The notes below the pieces were generated by a model. That model searched no databases. It had not been told where the DNA came from and worked only from the letters and a program-made list of their open reading frames with translations. Shown one piece after another: positions 8,112 through 17,379 of a stretch of DNA of 53,678 bases. Both the position numbers and the translations under genes were made by a program. The stretch lies in contig JAHREW010000010.1 of assembly GCA_020883125.1 (NCBI GenBank), forward strand, positions 100,992-154,669, given 5' to 3'. Positions within the stretch are counted from its first letter, which is position 1. Each line of letters begins with the position of its first letter. The DNA comes from Microcoleus sp. CAWBG506. Lineage in GTDB: Bacteria > Cyanobacteriota > Cyanobacteriia > Cyanobacteriales > Microcoleaceae.

Positions 8112-9620
8112 TTAGTCTTTCTGAATTGCTACCATTACCTGCAAGTTTGTCAACCCTTCAACTTGTTTGCTACCTTCAGAATTCAAGTTAATTTTTACTT
8201 CCACTACTCGGCTGTCCAAGTTTTCTCCCGGTTGGTTGCTAAACACATTTTGTTTGGTGACTTTCAATCCTATCTCTTGAACAACTCCTGGCAATTCTCC
8301 TGGAAATGCTTGGCTGGTGACAGTTGCTTTTTGACCAACCTTGATTTTGCTAATATCAGTCTGATAAACTTCGGCTACGACTACCATTTGCTCAGTTTTT
8401 CCTACATCGGCAATGCCTTCATCGCTAATTTTTTCGCCTGGGCGAGTATGAATCTTGAGGATTTTTCCTGGAGTTGGGGTGCGGATATAAGCTTGATTTA
8501 ATTCCGCTTGGGCGCGCTTGACTTGGGCGATCGCACTATTGATTTCTGTTTCGGCTGCTTCTATGTCTACCGGGCGTACTTCCGCGATTTTTTCCAAAGT
8601 TGCTTTCGCTTCTTCTAGTTGTTGGCTACCACTTCCTTTGATGCGTTTGAGATTGGCTTCGGCTTCATTTAGCTGCTGTTTGGCTGTATTATTAATTCTG
8701 GCAAGATTGGCTTCGGCTTCCTTCAGTTGCTGTTTGGCTGTATTGTTGATTCGATCGAGATTTGCTTGGGCTTCTTCAAGTTGCTCTGTTGCTGTACTAT
8801 TAATCCTAGTGAGATTTGCTTGAGCTTCTTTAACTTGCTGGCTGCTGGTTTCTACTGCTAGCTTTTTGGTATCCATTACCGATTTAGAAATTGCACCTTC
8901 GAGAACAAGTTGTTGATTTCGCACGTATTCAGATTGTGCATTATTTAACTCTGCTTGCAACTTGTTAATCGCTGCTATTTGTGCTTGTTTTTCTCCTTTC
9001 CACTGGGCATTTATTCGGCTAATTGTTGCTGTTTGAGCTTTCTTTTCTCCTTCCCACTGGGCGGTGATTCTGTTAATTGTTGCTTGCTGGGCGCTTCTGT
9101 CTCCTTCCCATTGGGCAAGGAGGCGATCGACTGTTGCTTGTTGTGCTGTTTGATTTCCTTGCAATTCTGCTGCTAGCTTGCCAATTGTCGCTGATTGTGC
9201 TGCAATTTCTCCTGATTTTGCACCGGCTTTGACTTTTGCTAAATTTGCTTCGGCAACTTTTACTTTTTCTTTGGCTTCGTCTAAGGCAGATTTTAGCCGA
9301 TCGCCTGCATCCAAAATTGCGATTAACTGCCCAGCTTTCACCCGATCGCCTTCTTTGACTAAAATCTGCGAAATGCGATCGCCATTGAGATTTTGCGATA
9401 CTCCCAACCGAATCACTTCTCCTTGGGGTTCCAATCTTCCTAAAGCGGTTATTTTCCTAGCTGGAGGAGTTGTTTCCACAGGCAAAGGTTCAGCAGTTTC
9501 ACTGATAATTCCAGACTGAGAAATTCCATAAAAAGCAGTACCCATGCTAATTAAAGCGCCAGCAATTACTAATCCTGTTACCAATCGATTGTGAGGTTTG
9601 ATGTAATCTTGAAAGTTCAT
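8112..9620 (-). CDS. devB: DevB-type (HlyD family) exporter membrane-fusion protein
   Basis: Periplasmic adaptor of the DevBCA exporter, 502 residues. It has one N-terminal membrane anchor (about 14-33), a first lipoyl half (ITALGRLEPQGEV to GQLIAILDAGDRL), a very long coiled-coil hairpin, and the second lipoyl/beta-barrel half (AYIRTPTPGKILKIHTRPGE). Two blocks of the coiled coil are built from near-identical 18-residue repeats. One is around 155-222 (units like SAQQATINRITAQWEGEK). The other is around 265-345 (units like EAQANLDRINNTAKQQLK). The protein is longer than many DevB relatives because of this. It overlaps the end of tetR by 4 bp (ATGA), so the two are translationally coupled. Confidence 0.92.
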   Translation of the reverse strand: MNFQDYIKPHNRLVTGLVIAGALISMGTAFYGISQSGIISETAEPLPVETTPPARKITALGRLEPQGEVIRLGVSQNLNGDRISQILVKEGDRVKAGQLIAILDAGDRLKSALDEAKEKVKVAEANLAKVKAGAKSGEIAAQSATIGKLAAELQGNQTAQQATVDRLLAQWEGDRSAQQATINRITAQWEGEKKAQTATISRINAQWKGEKQAQIAAINKLQAELNNAQSEYVRNQQLVLEGAISKSVMDTKKLAVETSSQQVKEAQANLTRINSTATEQLEEAQANLDRINNTAKQQLKEAEANLARINNTAKQQLNEAEANLKRIKGSGSQQLEEAKATLEKIAEVRPVDIEAAETEINSAIAQVKRAQAELNQAYIRTPTPGKILKIHTRPGEKISDEGIADVGKTEQMVVVAEVYQTDISKIKVGQKATVTSQAFPGELPGVVQEIGLKVTKQNVFSNQPGENLDSRVVEVKINLNSEGSKQVEGLTNLQVMVAIQKD

Positions 9621-10210
9621 ATATCTCCTCTATTTCCATTGTTTTTGTCTAGATAAGCCACCAACATCTCTTTTAATAAATTCGCTTGTTCTGTGAAAGA
9701 AATCCTTTCACCTTGATAAAATCTTCTTCCCAACAAACCATCAACATAGTTGATGATAAATATCGGAATTTCTGGACTGGAGATGCCTAAGTAGCAGCCT
9801 ACGGCCTCTTCGTAACGCTTCCCTGCTTCCTGAAGTGCCTGATTACTCTCAACCTCTTGCCGAGTTTTGTGATGACAAAAATCAAAAGTAATTGATAAAC
9901 TTTTGACAATATAATCCTCACTTCTACAGATATATTCCATCAGTTTTTCAATCTTTTCACCTAGGGTTGGTGGATTTCCTAATTCCGCCAGCGCTTCTTC
10001 TTTTGTATCTTCATAGCTCAAGTATTCAATTAATTGATCGAACAGGCTTTCTTTGCTGGGGAAATAGTGGTAAAGCGTGCCTGTAGAAACTCCAATTTCT
10101 GAGGCTATTTCACGCATTGTTACTGAAGAATAGCCTTTTTCGGCAAAGATCTCAAAGCATTGGTTCAACAGTTGTTTGCGGTAGAGTTCGTGGTCAACTA
10201 TCTTTGGCAT
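9617..10210 (-). CDS. TetR/AcrR family transcriptional regulator
   Basis: A 197-residue one-component regulator. The N-terminal helix-turn-helix is textbook (FAEKGYSSVTMREIASEIG, then VSTGTLYHYFPSKESLF). The C-terminal ligand-binding domain is not recognised further. It is the first gene of the minus-strand export set and overlaps the devB-like start by 4 bp. It most likely represses its own operon and is released by the exported compound, as is usual for tetR-exporter pairs. The region upstream carries two related palindromic sites (10285-10306 and 10354-10373). Confidence 0.93.
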   Translation of the reverse strand: MPKIVDHELYRKQLLNQCFEIFAEKGYSSVTMREIASEIGVSTGTLYHYFPSKESLFDQLIEYLSYEDTKEEALAELGNPPTLGEKIEKLMEYICRSEDYIVKSLSITFDFCHHKTRQEVESNQALQEAGKRYEEAVGCYLGISSPEIPIFIINYVDGLLGRRFYQGERISFTEQANLLKEMLVAYLDKNNGNRGDI

Positions 10211-10284
10211 AAGGTCGATCGATCTGACATGGTGGATTCTAGATCCTAGGTTATCTAAAATTTAAAATCGATCGAAACATATTA

Positions 10285-10306
10285 CTATATCGAACATCCG
10301 ATATAG
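10285..10306. promoter_or_regulatory. Candidate TetR operator 1 (perfect palindrome)
   Basis: CTATATCG and CGATATAG are exact 8-bp inverted arms around AACATC, 75 bp upstream of tetR. A second, partly decayed site lies 69 bp further away. Assignment to the TetR protein is by position only. Confidence 0.5.
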
Positions 10307-10353
10307 CATAACCTAGATTTTAGCTAGGACTTAGCTGTTGAGTTAGGTTTTGG

Positions 10354-10373
10354 TATATCGAACATTTGTTATA
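10354..10373. promoter_or_regulatory. Candidate TetR operator 2 (imperfect copy)
   Basis: TATATCGAACATTTGTTATA matches operator 1 in its left half and centre (TATATCGAACAT) and keeps the outer TATA on the right. It lies between tetR and the divergent GNAT gene, so it could affect either promoter. Confidence 0.42.
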
Positions 10374-10496
10374 ATTAATCTTGCACAAAGTGGTAGATTT
10401 TGTCAATAGGTACAGTAAAATTATTTGAGTCCATGGAAGTGGCAGAAATTAATCCAACTGTATCGATCGCCTTTTTGCACCCTCTGGAAACCAGCT

Positions 10497-10958
10497 ATGA
10501 AAGTCAGAAACTACGAAATAGGGGATACCGAACAAATTATCAAACTGTTTTATGAAACCGTACACAAAGTAAATATCCAGGATTATACAAAAGCACAAGT
10601 AGATGCTTGGGCTCCTGTTGACATCGACCGGGAAAATTGGGTCAAAAGTTTAAGCAATAAATTTACCTTTGTAGCGACAGAAGGTGACATAATTGCAGGT
10701 TTTGGAGAATTAGAAACCAACGGCCATATCGATCGCTTTTACTGTCACAAGGACTTTCAAAGGAAAGGAGTAGGCACAAAAATATTAGAACACATTGAAG
10801 CCAAAGCCAAGGAATTAGGACTAAAAAGCATATTTACAGAAGCCAGTATTACAGCAAAACCATTCTTTGAAAACAAATATTTTAGGGTAATTAAACAACA
10901 AGAGGTAGCACGGAGAGGGCAAAAATTTATCAACTTTACCATGACCAAAAATCTCTAA
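10497..10958 (+). CDS. GNAT family N-acetyltransferase
   Basis: Acetyl-CoA-dependent acyltransferase of 153 residues from ATG 10497. It shows an N-terminal MKVRNYEIGDTEQII, the central HIDRFYCHKDFQRKGVGTKIL with the Q/RxxGxG/A acetyl-CoA loop, and a C-terminal PFFENKYFRVI strand-helix typical of PhnO/YafP-like members. The substrate is unknown. A TTG at 10425 would add 24 residues with no family resemblance, so the ATG is preferred. It is divergent from tetR and could share the operator region. Confidence 0.88.
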   Translation: MKVRNYEIGDTEQIIKLFYETVHKVNIQDYTKAQVDAWAPVDIDRENWVKSLSNKFTFVATEGDIIAGFGELETNGHIDRFYCHKDFQRKGVGTKILEHIEAKAKELGLKSIFTEASITAKPFFENKYFRVIKQQEVARRGQKFINFTMTKNL

Positions 10959-11023
10959 CATTTTTATTGATCAAACTCAGAGGTATAATTTAGAGATAAT
11001 ATTTTTATCAAGGATTGGAAATT

Positions 11024-11392
11024 GTGACAGAAGCTACAAATGTGTTGGGTGGAAAATTAGAAACTTGCTGCACGTCGCCCATGACGGGATATTATCGAGA
11101 TGGCAAATGTAATACTGGTGGTGGCGACTATGGGGCTCACACAGTTTGTGCTCAATTGACAGCAGATTTTTTGCAATTTAGCAAGTCGAGGGGAAATGAT
11201 TTGATAACTCCGGTCCCCGTATTTAATTTTCCCGGTTTGAAACCAGGGGATTGCTGGTGTTTGTGTGCATCACGCTGGAAGGAAGCGATGGATGCTGGAG
11301 TTGCACCCAAGGTGATTTTGTCAGCGACTCACGCCTTAACTTTGGAATACGTTTCTTTGGATGAATTGAAGCAGCACGCTGCTGATTTGTAG
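11024..11392 (+). CDS. DUF2237 family protein
   Basis: About 122 residues, matching the DUF2237 family through GYYRDGKCNTG, YGAHTVCAQLTADFLQFSKSRGNDL, KPGDCWCLCASRWKEA and the closing ATH-A-LEYVSLDELK. These small cysteine-rich proteins are widespread and have no known reaction. GTG 11024 is chosen because an AAGGA lies 9 bp upstream. A TTG at 11015 directly abuts that AAGGA and would be too close. It stands alone, 65 bp after the GNAT gene. Confidence 0.88.
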   Translation: MTEATNVLGGKLETCCTSPMTGYYRDGKCNTGGGDYGAHTVCAQLTADFLQFSKSRGNDLITPVPVFNFPGLKPGDCWCLCASRWKEAMDAGVAPKVILSATHALTLEYVSLDELKQHAADL

Positions 11393-11455
11393 GGAAAAAT
11401 TGTTGATAGTTGACAGTCGAAGGGCAGGGCGACGCTACGCGAGTGGCACCGCCCA

Positions 11456-11524
11456 TAACCAATAACTAATAACCAATAACTAATAACCAATAACTAATAA
11501 CCAATAACCAAGAACTAATAACTA
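11456..11524. repeat. Heptamer array (AATAACC/AATAACT)
   Basis: About nine 7-bp units alternate ACCAATA and ACTAATA. Just upstream, a fragment AGTCGAAGGGCAGGGCGACG resembles part of the repeat at 44041-44180. The rest of the 11393-11841 gap shows no gene. A TTGACA at about 11773 is the only promoter-like word, without a good -10. Confidence 0.85.
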
Positions 11525-11841
11525 TATTCAGTATATTTACGCACATTCATCGTAAGTTTACAATTCTGGGATAGACAAAAGGTGAAGATTACCGAATTGA
11601 TTTTGGCAAGTCTACCCATAATAGACGTAAAAATACTGATTAGCAGTAATGATTTAGCCTGTTGTCGATCGATTGGGATCGCAACAGCGCAACGACAGAC
11701 AACTCCTCATTTGTTTAAACAAGCTTCAAAATCTCCCTGATTTGCAAAATGAGTATCCCAGTTAACCGTAATAGTTGACAGGAAAAGTTTATGCTTAAAA
11801 AATAGGCTGGTCTAGAAATCAGAGTGCATCTGGGAGAAACT

Positions 11842-14199
11842 ATGTCACCGTCTAACCAATCAAGCTATTGCTCCTGTGCGAGGGCGCAAACGCCAGACAC
11901 TACTACTAACTTGCAGCTCATAGTAGAGCAGCTAACAGCAGAATTAAATAACACCCGCGAGCAACTTCAAGGGGAAATCGATCGCCTCAAAACAGCCAAC
12001 GAGACTTGGCAAACAGCGATGGGTTATGCTCCGATTCTGCTATGGGCGACAGACAAAAACGGCAAATTAACGCTTGCAGAAGGCAAAGGACGAGAAAATT
12101 TGGGGTTTTCGCCGGAAGAAGTCACCAGAACCTCGATTTTTGACATCTACAATCACCATTCAGATATCTATGAAAATATGACTTGGGTATTGGCGGGAAA
12201 CTCAGGCTATTGGAATGCCCAACAGGGGGATTTAATATACGAAATTCGATCGACACCTGTATACAATTCCCAGGGCGAAGTTGTCGGTGCCGTCGGTGTT
12301 TCTACGGAAATAGGGGATGGATCGCGATCGCCAGCGGCATTGCAAAAAGCAAATCAAGAATTACAACGCCAGCTTCAGCAGCAAACAAAAAACTTTCATG
12401 CAGCACTTTACGAAAGCGAAAAAAAGTACCGCAATCTCGTCCAAACCTCCCAAGAATTAATTTGGTCCGTCGATATTCAAGGCTTGTTAACCTTTGTCAA
12501 TGCCGCCGCGGAACGCATCTACGGTTATGAACCACCAGAAATGATCGGGCGCAGCTTCACCGAATTTTCGCTTCCCGAACACAAACCCTTACAAATACAA
12601 ATATTTGAACAACTTTTAGATAACACCAGCCTTCAGCCCGCAGCACCTAACTATGCTTACGAAACAGTACATCTTCGCAAAGACGGCTCTCCCGTTCACC
12701 TGCGGGTAAACAGCATCGTTAACCAAGCCGAAAACGGCACTATTTTAGGACTAACTGGTACGGCGACAGATATTAGCGATCGCAAGCGATCGGAAGAAGC
12801 TCTAGAAAAAACCACAGACCAACTTTGGGCAGTTTTAAATGCCGTACCGGGATTAATTTCTTGGATCGATTCAGATTTGCGGTATATAGGAGTCAACCAG
12901 CACTTAGCAACCTCATTCAAGCGTTCTCCTGAAAGCTTTGTTGGTGAAGAAATAGGGTTTCTCAAACGAGGCTCTAACTTTGGACAACTACTGCGGAAAT
13001 TTTTTGAAAGTTCAGATCGGGAAACATCCCAAGAAATAGAACTCGAAATTAACGGCTCCCTCCGCAACTATTTAATAGTCGCCCAAAAATATCATCAAGG
13101 AACCGCAGCAGTGTCTGTAGGAATCGACATTACCGATCGCAAACGCGCCGCAGCTCAAAAAACCAAATTAATTGCTTCCTTGCAAGAATCAGAACACAAA
13201 TTTAGGAGCCTTTATGAAGCCACCAGCGACGCAGTAATGTTGCTAAATGAAGAGATGTTTTTTGATTGCAACTTCGCTACCTTAAAAATGTTTGGTTGTA
13301 GCAAAAAAGAAGATTTCTATGGTAAACATCCCATGGATTTATCTCCACCATTTCAGCCTAACGGAGAAGAGTCAAAGACTCTATCTGAACAAAAAATAGC
13401 CACAGCCATGGAAACAGGAATCAGTCGATTTGACTGGGTTCACAAACGACTCGACGGTTCAGAATTTCCCGCAGAAGTGCTGTTAAACAGCATGGAAATT
13501 AATGGAGAAAAATTCTTACAAGCAGTAGTGCGCGACATTACAGACCGCAAGCGAGATGAAGATAAAATCAAAGCTTCCCTCGCGGAAAAAGAAGTGCTAC
13601 TCCAAGAAATTCATCACCGCGTCAAAAACAACCTGCAAGTTATTTCCAGTTTGCTCAAACTTCAGTCTCGCTATATTCAAGATAGCCACGTTACTGAACT
13701 GCTAAAAGAAAGCCAAAACCGAGTCAGGTCAATGGCTCTGGTTCACGAACAATTGTATCAATCCAAAGACTTATCAAAGATTGACTTTGCTGATTATATC
13801 CACAACCTAGCCCAAAATTTATTCCAAGCCTATGAAATCAATGCCAAAGGAATTAAATTACAAACAAAGATTGCACCATGTTTTCTGAATATTGACACCG
13901 CAGTTCCTTGCGGATTAATTATCAACGAATTTGTGACAAATTCCCTAAAGTATGCTTTTCCAGAGGAAAATCAAGGTACAATCAAAATAGATTTCAGTTT
14001 CGATGATGACAGGGTTTGCGTGCTAGTCGTTAGCGATAGCGGCATTGGTTTACCCAAAGAATTAGACTATAAAAATTCTCGCACATTGGGCTTGCGTTTA
14101 GTAGTATCGTTGGTTAAGCAAATTCGCGGGAATATAGAACTTTTAAAAACTGCCGGAACAGTTTTTAAAATAACATTTTTACAACCACAAATCCACTAG
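11842..14199 (+). CDS. Multi-PAS sensor histidine kinase (HisKA_2 type)
   Basis: Cytoplasmic sensor kinase of 785 residues with no membrane segment. A coiled-coil opening is followed by four PAS-like domains. They begin near APILLWATDKNGKL, YRNLVQTSQELIWSVD, AVPGLISWIDSDLRY and FRSLYEATSDAVMLLNE, and three end in the DITDRKR-type PAC motif. The phosphoacceptor is in EIHHRVKNNLQ (His591/592), the HisKA_2 form, and the HATPase part has NEFVTNSLKYAF and DSGIGLP. ATG 11842 has GGGAG about 7 bp upstream. A GTG six codons earlier is possible but less likely. The partner response regulator starts 13 bp after the stop, so the two probably form one two-component pathway. Confidence 0.92.
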   Translation: MSPSNQSSYCSCARAQTPDTTTNLQLIVEQLTAELNNTREQLQGEIDRLKTANETWQTAMGYAPILLWATDKNGKLTLAEGKGRENLGFSPEEVTRTSIFDIYNHHSDIYENMTWVLAGNSGYWNAQQGDLIYEIRSTPVYNSQGEVVGAVGVSTEIGDGSRSPAALQKANQELQRQLQQQTKNFHAALYESEKKYRNLVQTSQELIWSVDIQGLLTFVNAAAERIYGYEPPEMIGRSFTEFSLPEHKPLQIQIFEQLLDNTSLQPAAPNYAYETVHLRKDGSPVHLRVNSIVNQAENGTILGLTGTATDISDRKRSEEALEKTTDQLWAVLNAVPGLISWIDSDLRYIGVNQHLATSFKRSPESFVGEEIGFLKRGSNFGQLLRKFFESSDRETSQEIELEINGSLRNYLIVAQKYHQGTAAVSVGIDITDRKRAAAQKTKLIASLQESEHKFRSLYEATSDAVMLLNEEMFFDCNFATLKMFGCSKKEDFYGKHPMDLSPPFQPNGEESKTLSEQKIATAMETGISRFDWVHKRLDGSEFPAEVLLNSMEINGEKFLQAVVRDITDRKRDEDKIKASLAEKEVLLQEIHHRVKNNLQVISSLLKLQSRYIQDSHVTELLKESQNRVRSMALVHEQLYQSKDLSKIDFADYIHNLAQNLFQAYEINAKGIKLQTKIAPCFLNIDTAVPCGLIINEFVTNSLKYAFPEENQGTIKIDFSFDDDRVCVLVVSDSGIGLPKELDYKNSRTLGLRLVVSLVKQIRGNIELLKTAGTVFKITFLQPQIH

Positions 14200-14212
14200 G
14201 AGAGCCAACCTG

Positions 14213-15880
14213 ATGTCAAATAATAAGATACTGATAGTCGAAGATGAAAGCATCATTGCTGAAGATCTTTTCGACAGTTTAACAAGTCTGGGATATCAAG
14301 TAACTGCGATTGTCTATTCTGGGGAAGAAGCGATTATAGCCGCATCAGAAGTGCGACCAGATTTAGTGCTGATGGATGTGAATTTACAAGGAGAAATAGA
14401 CGGGATAACAGCGGCAGATAAAATTAGATCCCGCTTCCAAATCCCAGTGATTTACCTCACAGCTTATGCCGATGAGAATACTTTGCGACGAGTCAATTAT
14501 ACCAAACCTTTTGGTTACATCATCAAGCCATTTGAAGAAAAAAACTTGCACACAACTATTCAAATAGCCCTCCACCGACATCAGTATGATTGCTTGACAA
14601 ATCTACCAAATCGTTCCTTGCTTAGAGAAAAGCTAAGTCAGCTATTAAATGAGCAAACAGAATTGTCAGAAGTGATTCCGGTTGTCACTCTCAGCTTAGA
14701 TAAAATTAACCGGATTAATAGTACCTTGGGACACGATATTGGTGATTTAGTAATTTGCAGTATTGCTCAGCGGCTGAATAATTGTACCAATAATAAAATT
14801 CATCTGGTGGCTCGTTTGGAAGCAGCCGAATTTGCGTTGGTTCTCGAACCTGTCAAAGACAAACAGGATGCGGTCAAGATTGTTCACAGCATTTTAGAAA
14901 TTGTCGCCCAAGCCATCATTGTAGAAAGCAGCGAAGTTTACGTCACGGCTAGTATCGGTATTTCTTTGTATCCGGGCGACGGTAGGGATGCAGAGGATTT
15001 GCTAAAAAATGCTTATACAGCAATGTATTATGCTCAGGAAAAAGGTGGAAATAATTATCAATTATATGCCCAAAATATTGCAAATAATTCTATCAATAAA
15101 CTAGCTCAAGAAATTAGTCTGCGGAATGCTTTAAAAAGGTCGGAATTTGAAGTGTACTATGAGCCTAAAGTAGAAATAAAGACGGGAAAAATAGTGGGTG
15201 CAGAAGCTTTAGTGCGTTGGAACCATCCAGAAATGGGACGGGTTTCCCCTGGAGAATTCATTCCAATGGCGGAAGAAATGGGCTTGATTGCGCCTTTGGG
15301 GGAATGGGTATTAGAGACGGCTTGTAGGCAAACTAAAGCTTTGCAAGCGCAGGGTTTGGGTCTGCTACGAGTAGCAGTCAACGTGTCAGCCCGCCAGTTC
15401 GATCAAAAAAATCTGACGCAAAGAGTCAGTGAAATATTAACAGAAACTGGTCTGGATCCTAAATATCTGGAATTAGAATTGACGGAAAGTCTGGTGTTGC
15501 AAGATGAAACCGCAGTAGCCCAAGCTTTTAGTGTGTGGAAAAAAATGGGAATTAGGGTGGCAATTGACGATTTTGGCACGGGATATGCTTCCTTAAGTTA
15601 TTCCAAGCGGTTTCCCTTTGATGTTCTGAAAATAGATAAGAGTTTTATTCGCAATATTACAGAGGATCGTCAGAATGCAGCGATTACGATCGCGATTATT
15701 CAAATGGCACACTCGATGAATATGACGGTGGTGGCTGAGGGGGTAGAAGATGAACAGGAACTTGCTTTTTTGTGTACTCACGATTGTGACGAAATTCAAG
15801 GCTATTTTTTCAGCAAGGCTTTGCCCCAGGCTGAGTTTGAAGCGCTGTTGAAAAGTGGTAAACACTGGCAGTTAAAATAA
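14213..15880 (+). CDS. Response regulator: REC, degenerate GGDEF, EAL phosphodiesterase
   Basis: A 555-residue output protein. The receiver domain (1-120) has its phosphoacceptor Asp55 in VLMDVNLQG and the conserved Lys in YIIKPF. The GGDEF domain (about 130-290) keeps the fold words DCLTNLPNRSL and ASIGISLYPGD. Its active-site loop reads RLEAAEF instead of GGDEF, so it should not make cyclic di-GMP. The EAL domain (about 310-555) keeps EALVRW, ELTES, IDDFGTGYASL, LKIDKSFI and VAEGVED, so c-di-GMP hydrolysis is expected. The upstream PAS kinase presumably controls it by phosphorylation. It converges with the DnaJ-like gene, with 41 bp between. Confidence 0.93.
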   Translation: MSNNKILIVEDESIIAEDLFDSLTSLGYQVTAIVYSGEEAIIAASEVRPDLVLMDVNLQGEIDGITAADKIRSRFQIPVIYLTAYADENTLRRVNYTKPFGYIIKPFEEKNLHTTIQIALHRHQYDCLTNLPNRSLLREKLSQLLNEQTELSEVIPVVTLSLDKINRINSTLGHDIGDLVICSIAQRLNNCTNNKIHLVARLEAAEFALVLEPVKDKQDAVKIVHSILEIVAQAIIVESSEVYVTASIGISLYPGDGRDAEDLLKNAYTAMYYAQEKGGNNYQLYAQNIANNSINKLAQEISLRNALKRSEFEVYYEPKVEIKTGKIVGAEALVRWNHPEMGRVSPGEFIPMAEEMGLIAPLGEWVLETACRQTKALQAQGLGLLRVAVNVSARQFDQKNLTQRVSEILTETGLDPKYLELELTESLVLQDETAVAQAFSVWKKMGIRVAIDDFGTGYASLSYSKRFPFDVLKIDKSFIRNITEDRQNAAITIAIIQMAHSMNMTVVAEGVEDEQELAFLCTHDCDEIQGYFFSKALPQAEFEALLKSGKHWQLK

Positions 15881-15921
15881 ATTTAATTTTTATGGCTTCA
15901 GTCCAGACTAGGAACTGGATT

Positions 15922-17199
15922 TCAAAAAAATCGATCGGCTAACCAGTTTCCTAACCACAGTCCAAAACCGGAAGTAGCCACTAACAGAATAGAGGTGTAA
16001 AACCCATTCCCAGAGACGATCGACCTTTCGGCGGCCACCATCCTCGCCACAACTCCAGCAATAATCCCGATCGCCACCCAAGCCCCATAGACAGCCTTAG
16101 AACCCGCCATCACCAAAGCTAAACCCAGATTCTCGGCACCAGTCAGCGCCACCGCACCCGCGATCGCCCCAACTCCCAAGCCAATTAAACCTACAAGCCC
16201 CCTAGGGTTCTCAGAAGTAACAGATACTTCCCCCATCAGCCCACACAGCAAGCCCACAACCCCCCAACAGATACCCCCCGCCAAGGTCCTCATCCAATCC
16301 CCAGAAGCACTTCCAGCCATCAATCCCGCCACTGTCGCCACACCCGCCACACCCAACACACCCGCCACAAGCCTAGACTCAGCCTCAGAAGTGGCGATCG
16401 CCCCCAAGCCAGCCCCAACCAGAGCCCAAACCATCCCTGTGATCGCGCCTCCCGCCTGAAAACCTGCGATCGACCCCCCCACCGCCCCAGCTAAAACAAA
16501 AGCCGCCAACCAAACTCTCGCTGTCACCGAGCCCTCCGCCACCAAAATCGCCACCCACAGCCCGTCGGCACCACAGATTAAAGTCCACATCCACAGCGGG
16601 GCGACAGATTTCGTTAAAATCCAGCTAGTGAAAGCATAACTGGCAAAGACGATCGCCAGCGGCCACCAAGGAAAGCCAGAATATTTGAGAGATTGTCGCC
16701 TGGGAGTAACAAAGTTTCGCGGTTTTGAATATGGAATCGAAAATTGTTGTTTCCGGTTCGAGGTAGCCTGGGCATGGCTGGGAGTGTGGAGATTGCCACG
16801 CTGCCCTGGAAACCGTTGACGTTTTTCAGCTTTAAATCCTTTCTGGCCTTTCGAGATAGCTTTTGGATAATTTTGACTTTTTTTGAAATTTCCCCTAGTT
16901 TTTGGCTTGATAAAGCCCCTTCTGTTGAGTTTTTCACGTACAGGTGCAGGGGTTGTTGCTGTCTGAAACGCAGGTTCGATCGCCTTTAATTCCGGCTGAC
17001 TCAGAAACGACACCAATTGCTCGTAAGCTTGATTAATATCTGCTAATCTTTGTTGAGCTTTTTGTTGCAGCCGATGGTTGTGGGCAAAGCGATCGGGATG
17101 CCACACAAAGGCCAAATCTCTGTAAGCTTGCTTAACTTCTTCTAAGGAAGCTCCAGGCTCAATTTCTAGGATTGCATAGTATTGGTCAATGTCAGCCAT
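15922..17199 (-). CDS. J-domain protein with multi-pass membrane C-terminus
   Basis: 425 residues from ATG 17199. An N-terminal J domain (QYYAILEIEPGASLEEVKQAY, with the Hsp70-activating HPD in VWHPDRF) is followed by a basic, Gln/Lys/Arg-rich linker (about 85-175). The second half is Gly/Ala-rich with roughly eight membrane-spanning stretches, beginning WWPLAIVFASYAF. The J domain should recruit DnaK to the membrane. The Gly/Ala-rich part has no family I can name. An upstream ATG at 17244 would add 15 residues not typical of J-protein starts. No Shine-Dalgarno is evident for either. It diverges from polA. Confidence 0.85.
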   Translation of the reverse strand: MADIDQYYAILEIEPGASLEEVKQAYRDLAFVWHPDRFAHNHRLQQKAQQRLADINQAYEQLVSFLSQPELKAIEPAFQTATTPAPVREKLNRRGFIKPKTRGNFKKSQNYPKAISKGQKGFKAEKRQRFPGQRGNLHTPSHAQATSNRKQQFSIPYSKPRNFVTPRRQSLKYSGFPWWPLAIVFASYAFTSWILTKSVAPLWMWTLICGADGLWVAILVAEGSVTARVWLAAFVLAGAVGGSIAGFQAGGAITGMVWALVGAGLGAIATSEAESRLVAGVLGVAGVATVAGLMAGSASGDWMRTLAGGICWGVVGLLCGLMGEVSVTSENPRGLVGLIGLGVGAIAGAVALTGAENLGLALVMAGSKAVYGAWVAIGIIAGVVARMVAAERSIVSGNGFYTSILLVATSGFGLWLGNWLADRFF

Positions 17200-17379
17200 A
17201 AACTTCGATCTGGAAAAAGTGCGATCGTACTTCACATCTTCCACTATTCTCAGGCAAGCTGCACAGCCAATTGATTTTAGATTGGGGATGTGGAACTTGA
17301 GAATTACTGACTCGGAATAAATCGATTTGTCCTTGAGGAACGATGGGGCTACAAGTAGCTACAATGAGGAAATAGTTTC

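Noticed and set aside
5260-10210. Heterocyst glycolipid exporter as the operon's role
   Set aside because: DevBCA-type genes are widespread in non-heterocystous cyanobacteria, and no heterocyst gene is in the window. The cargo is left open.
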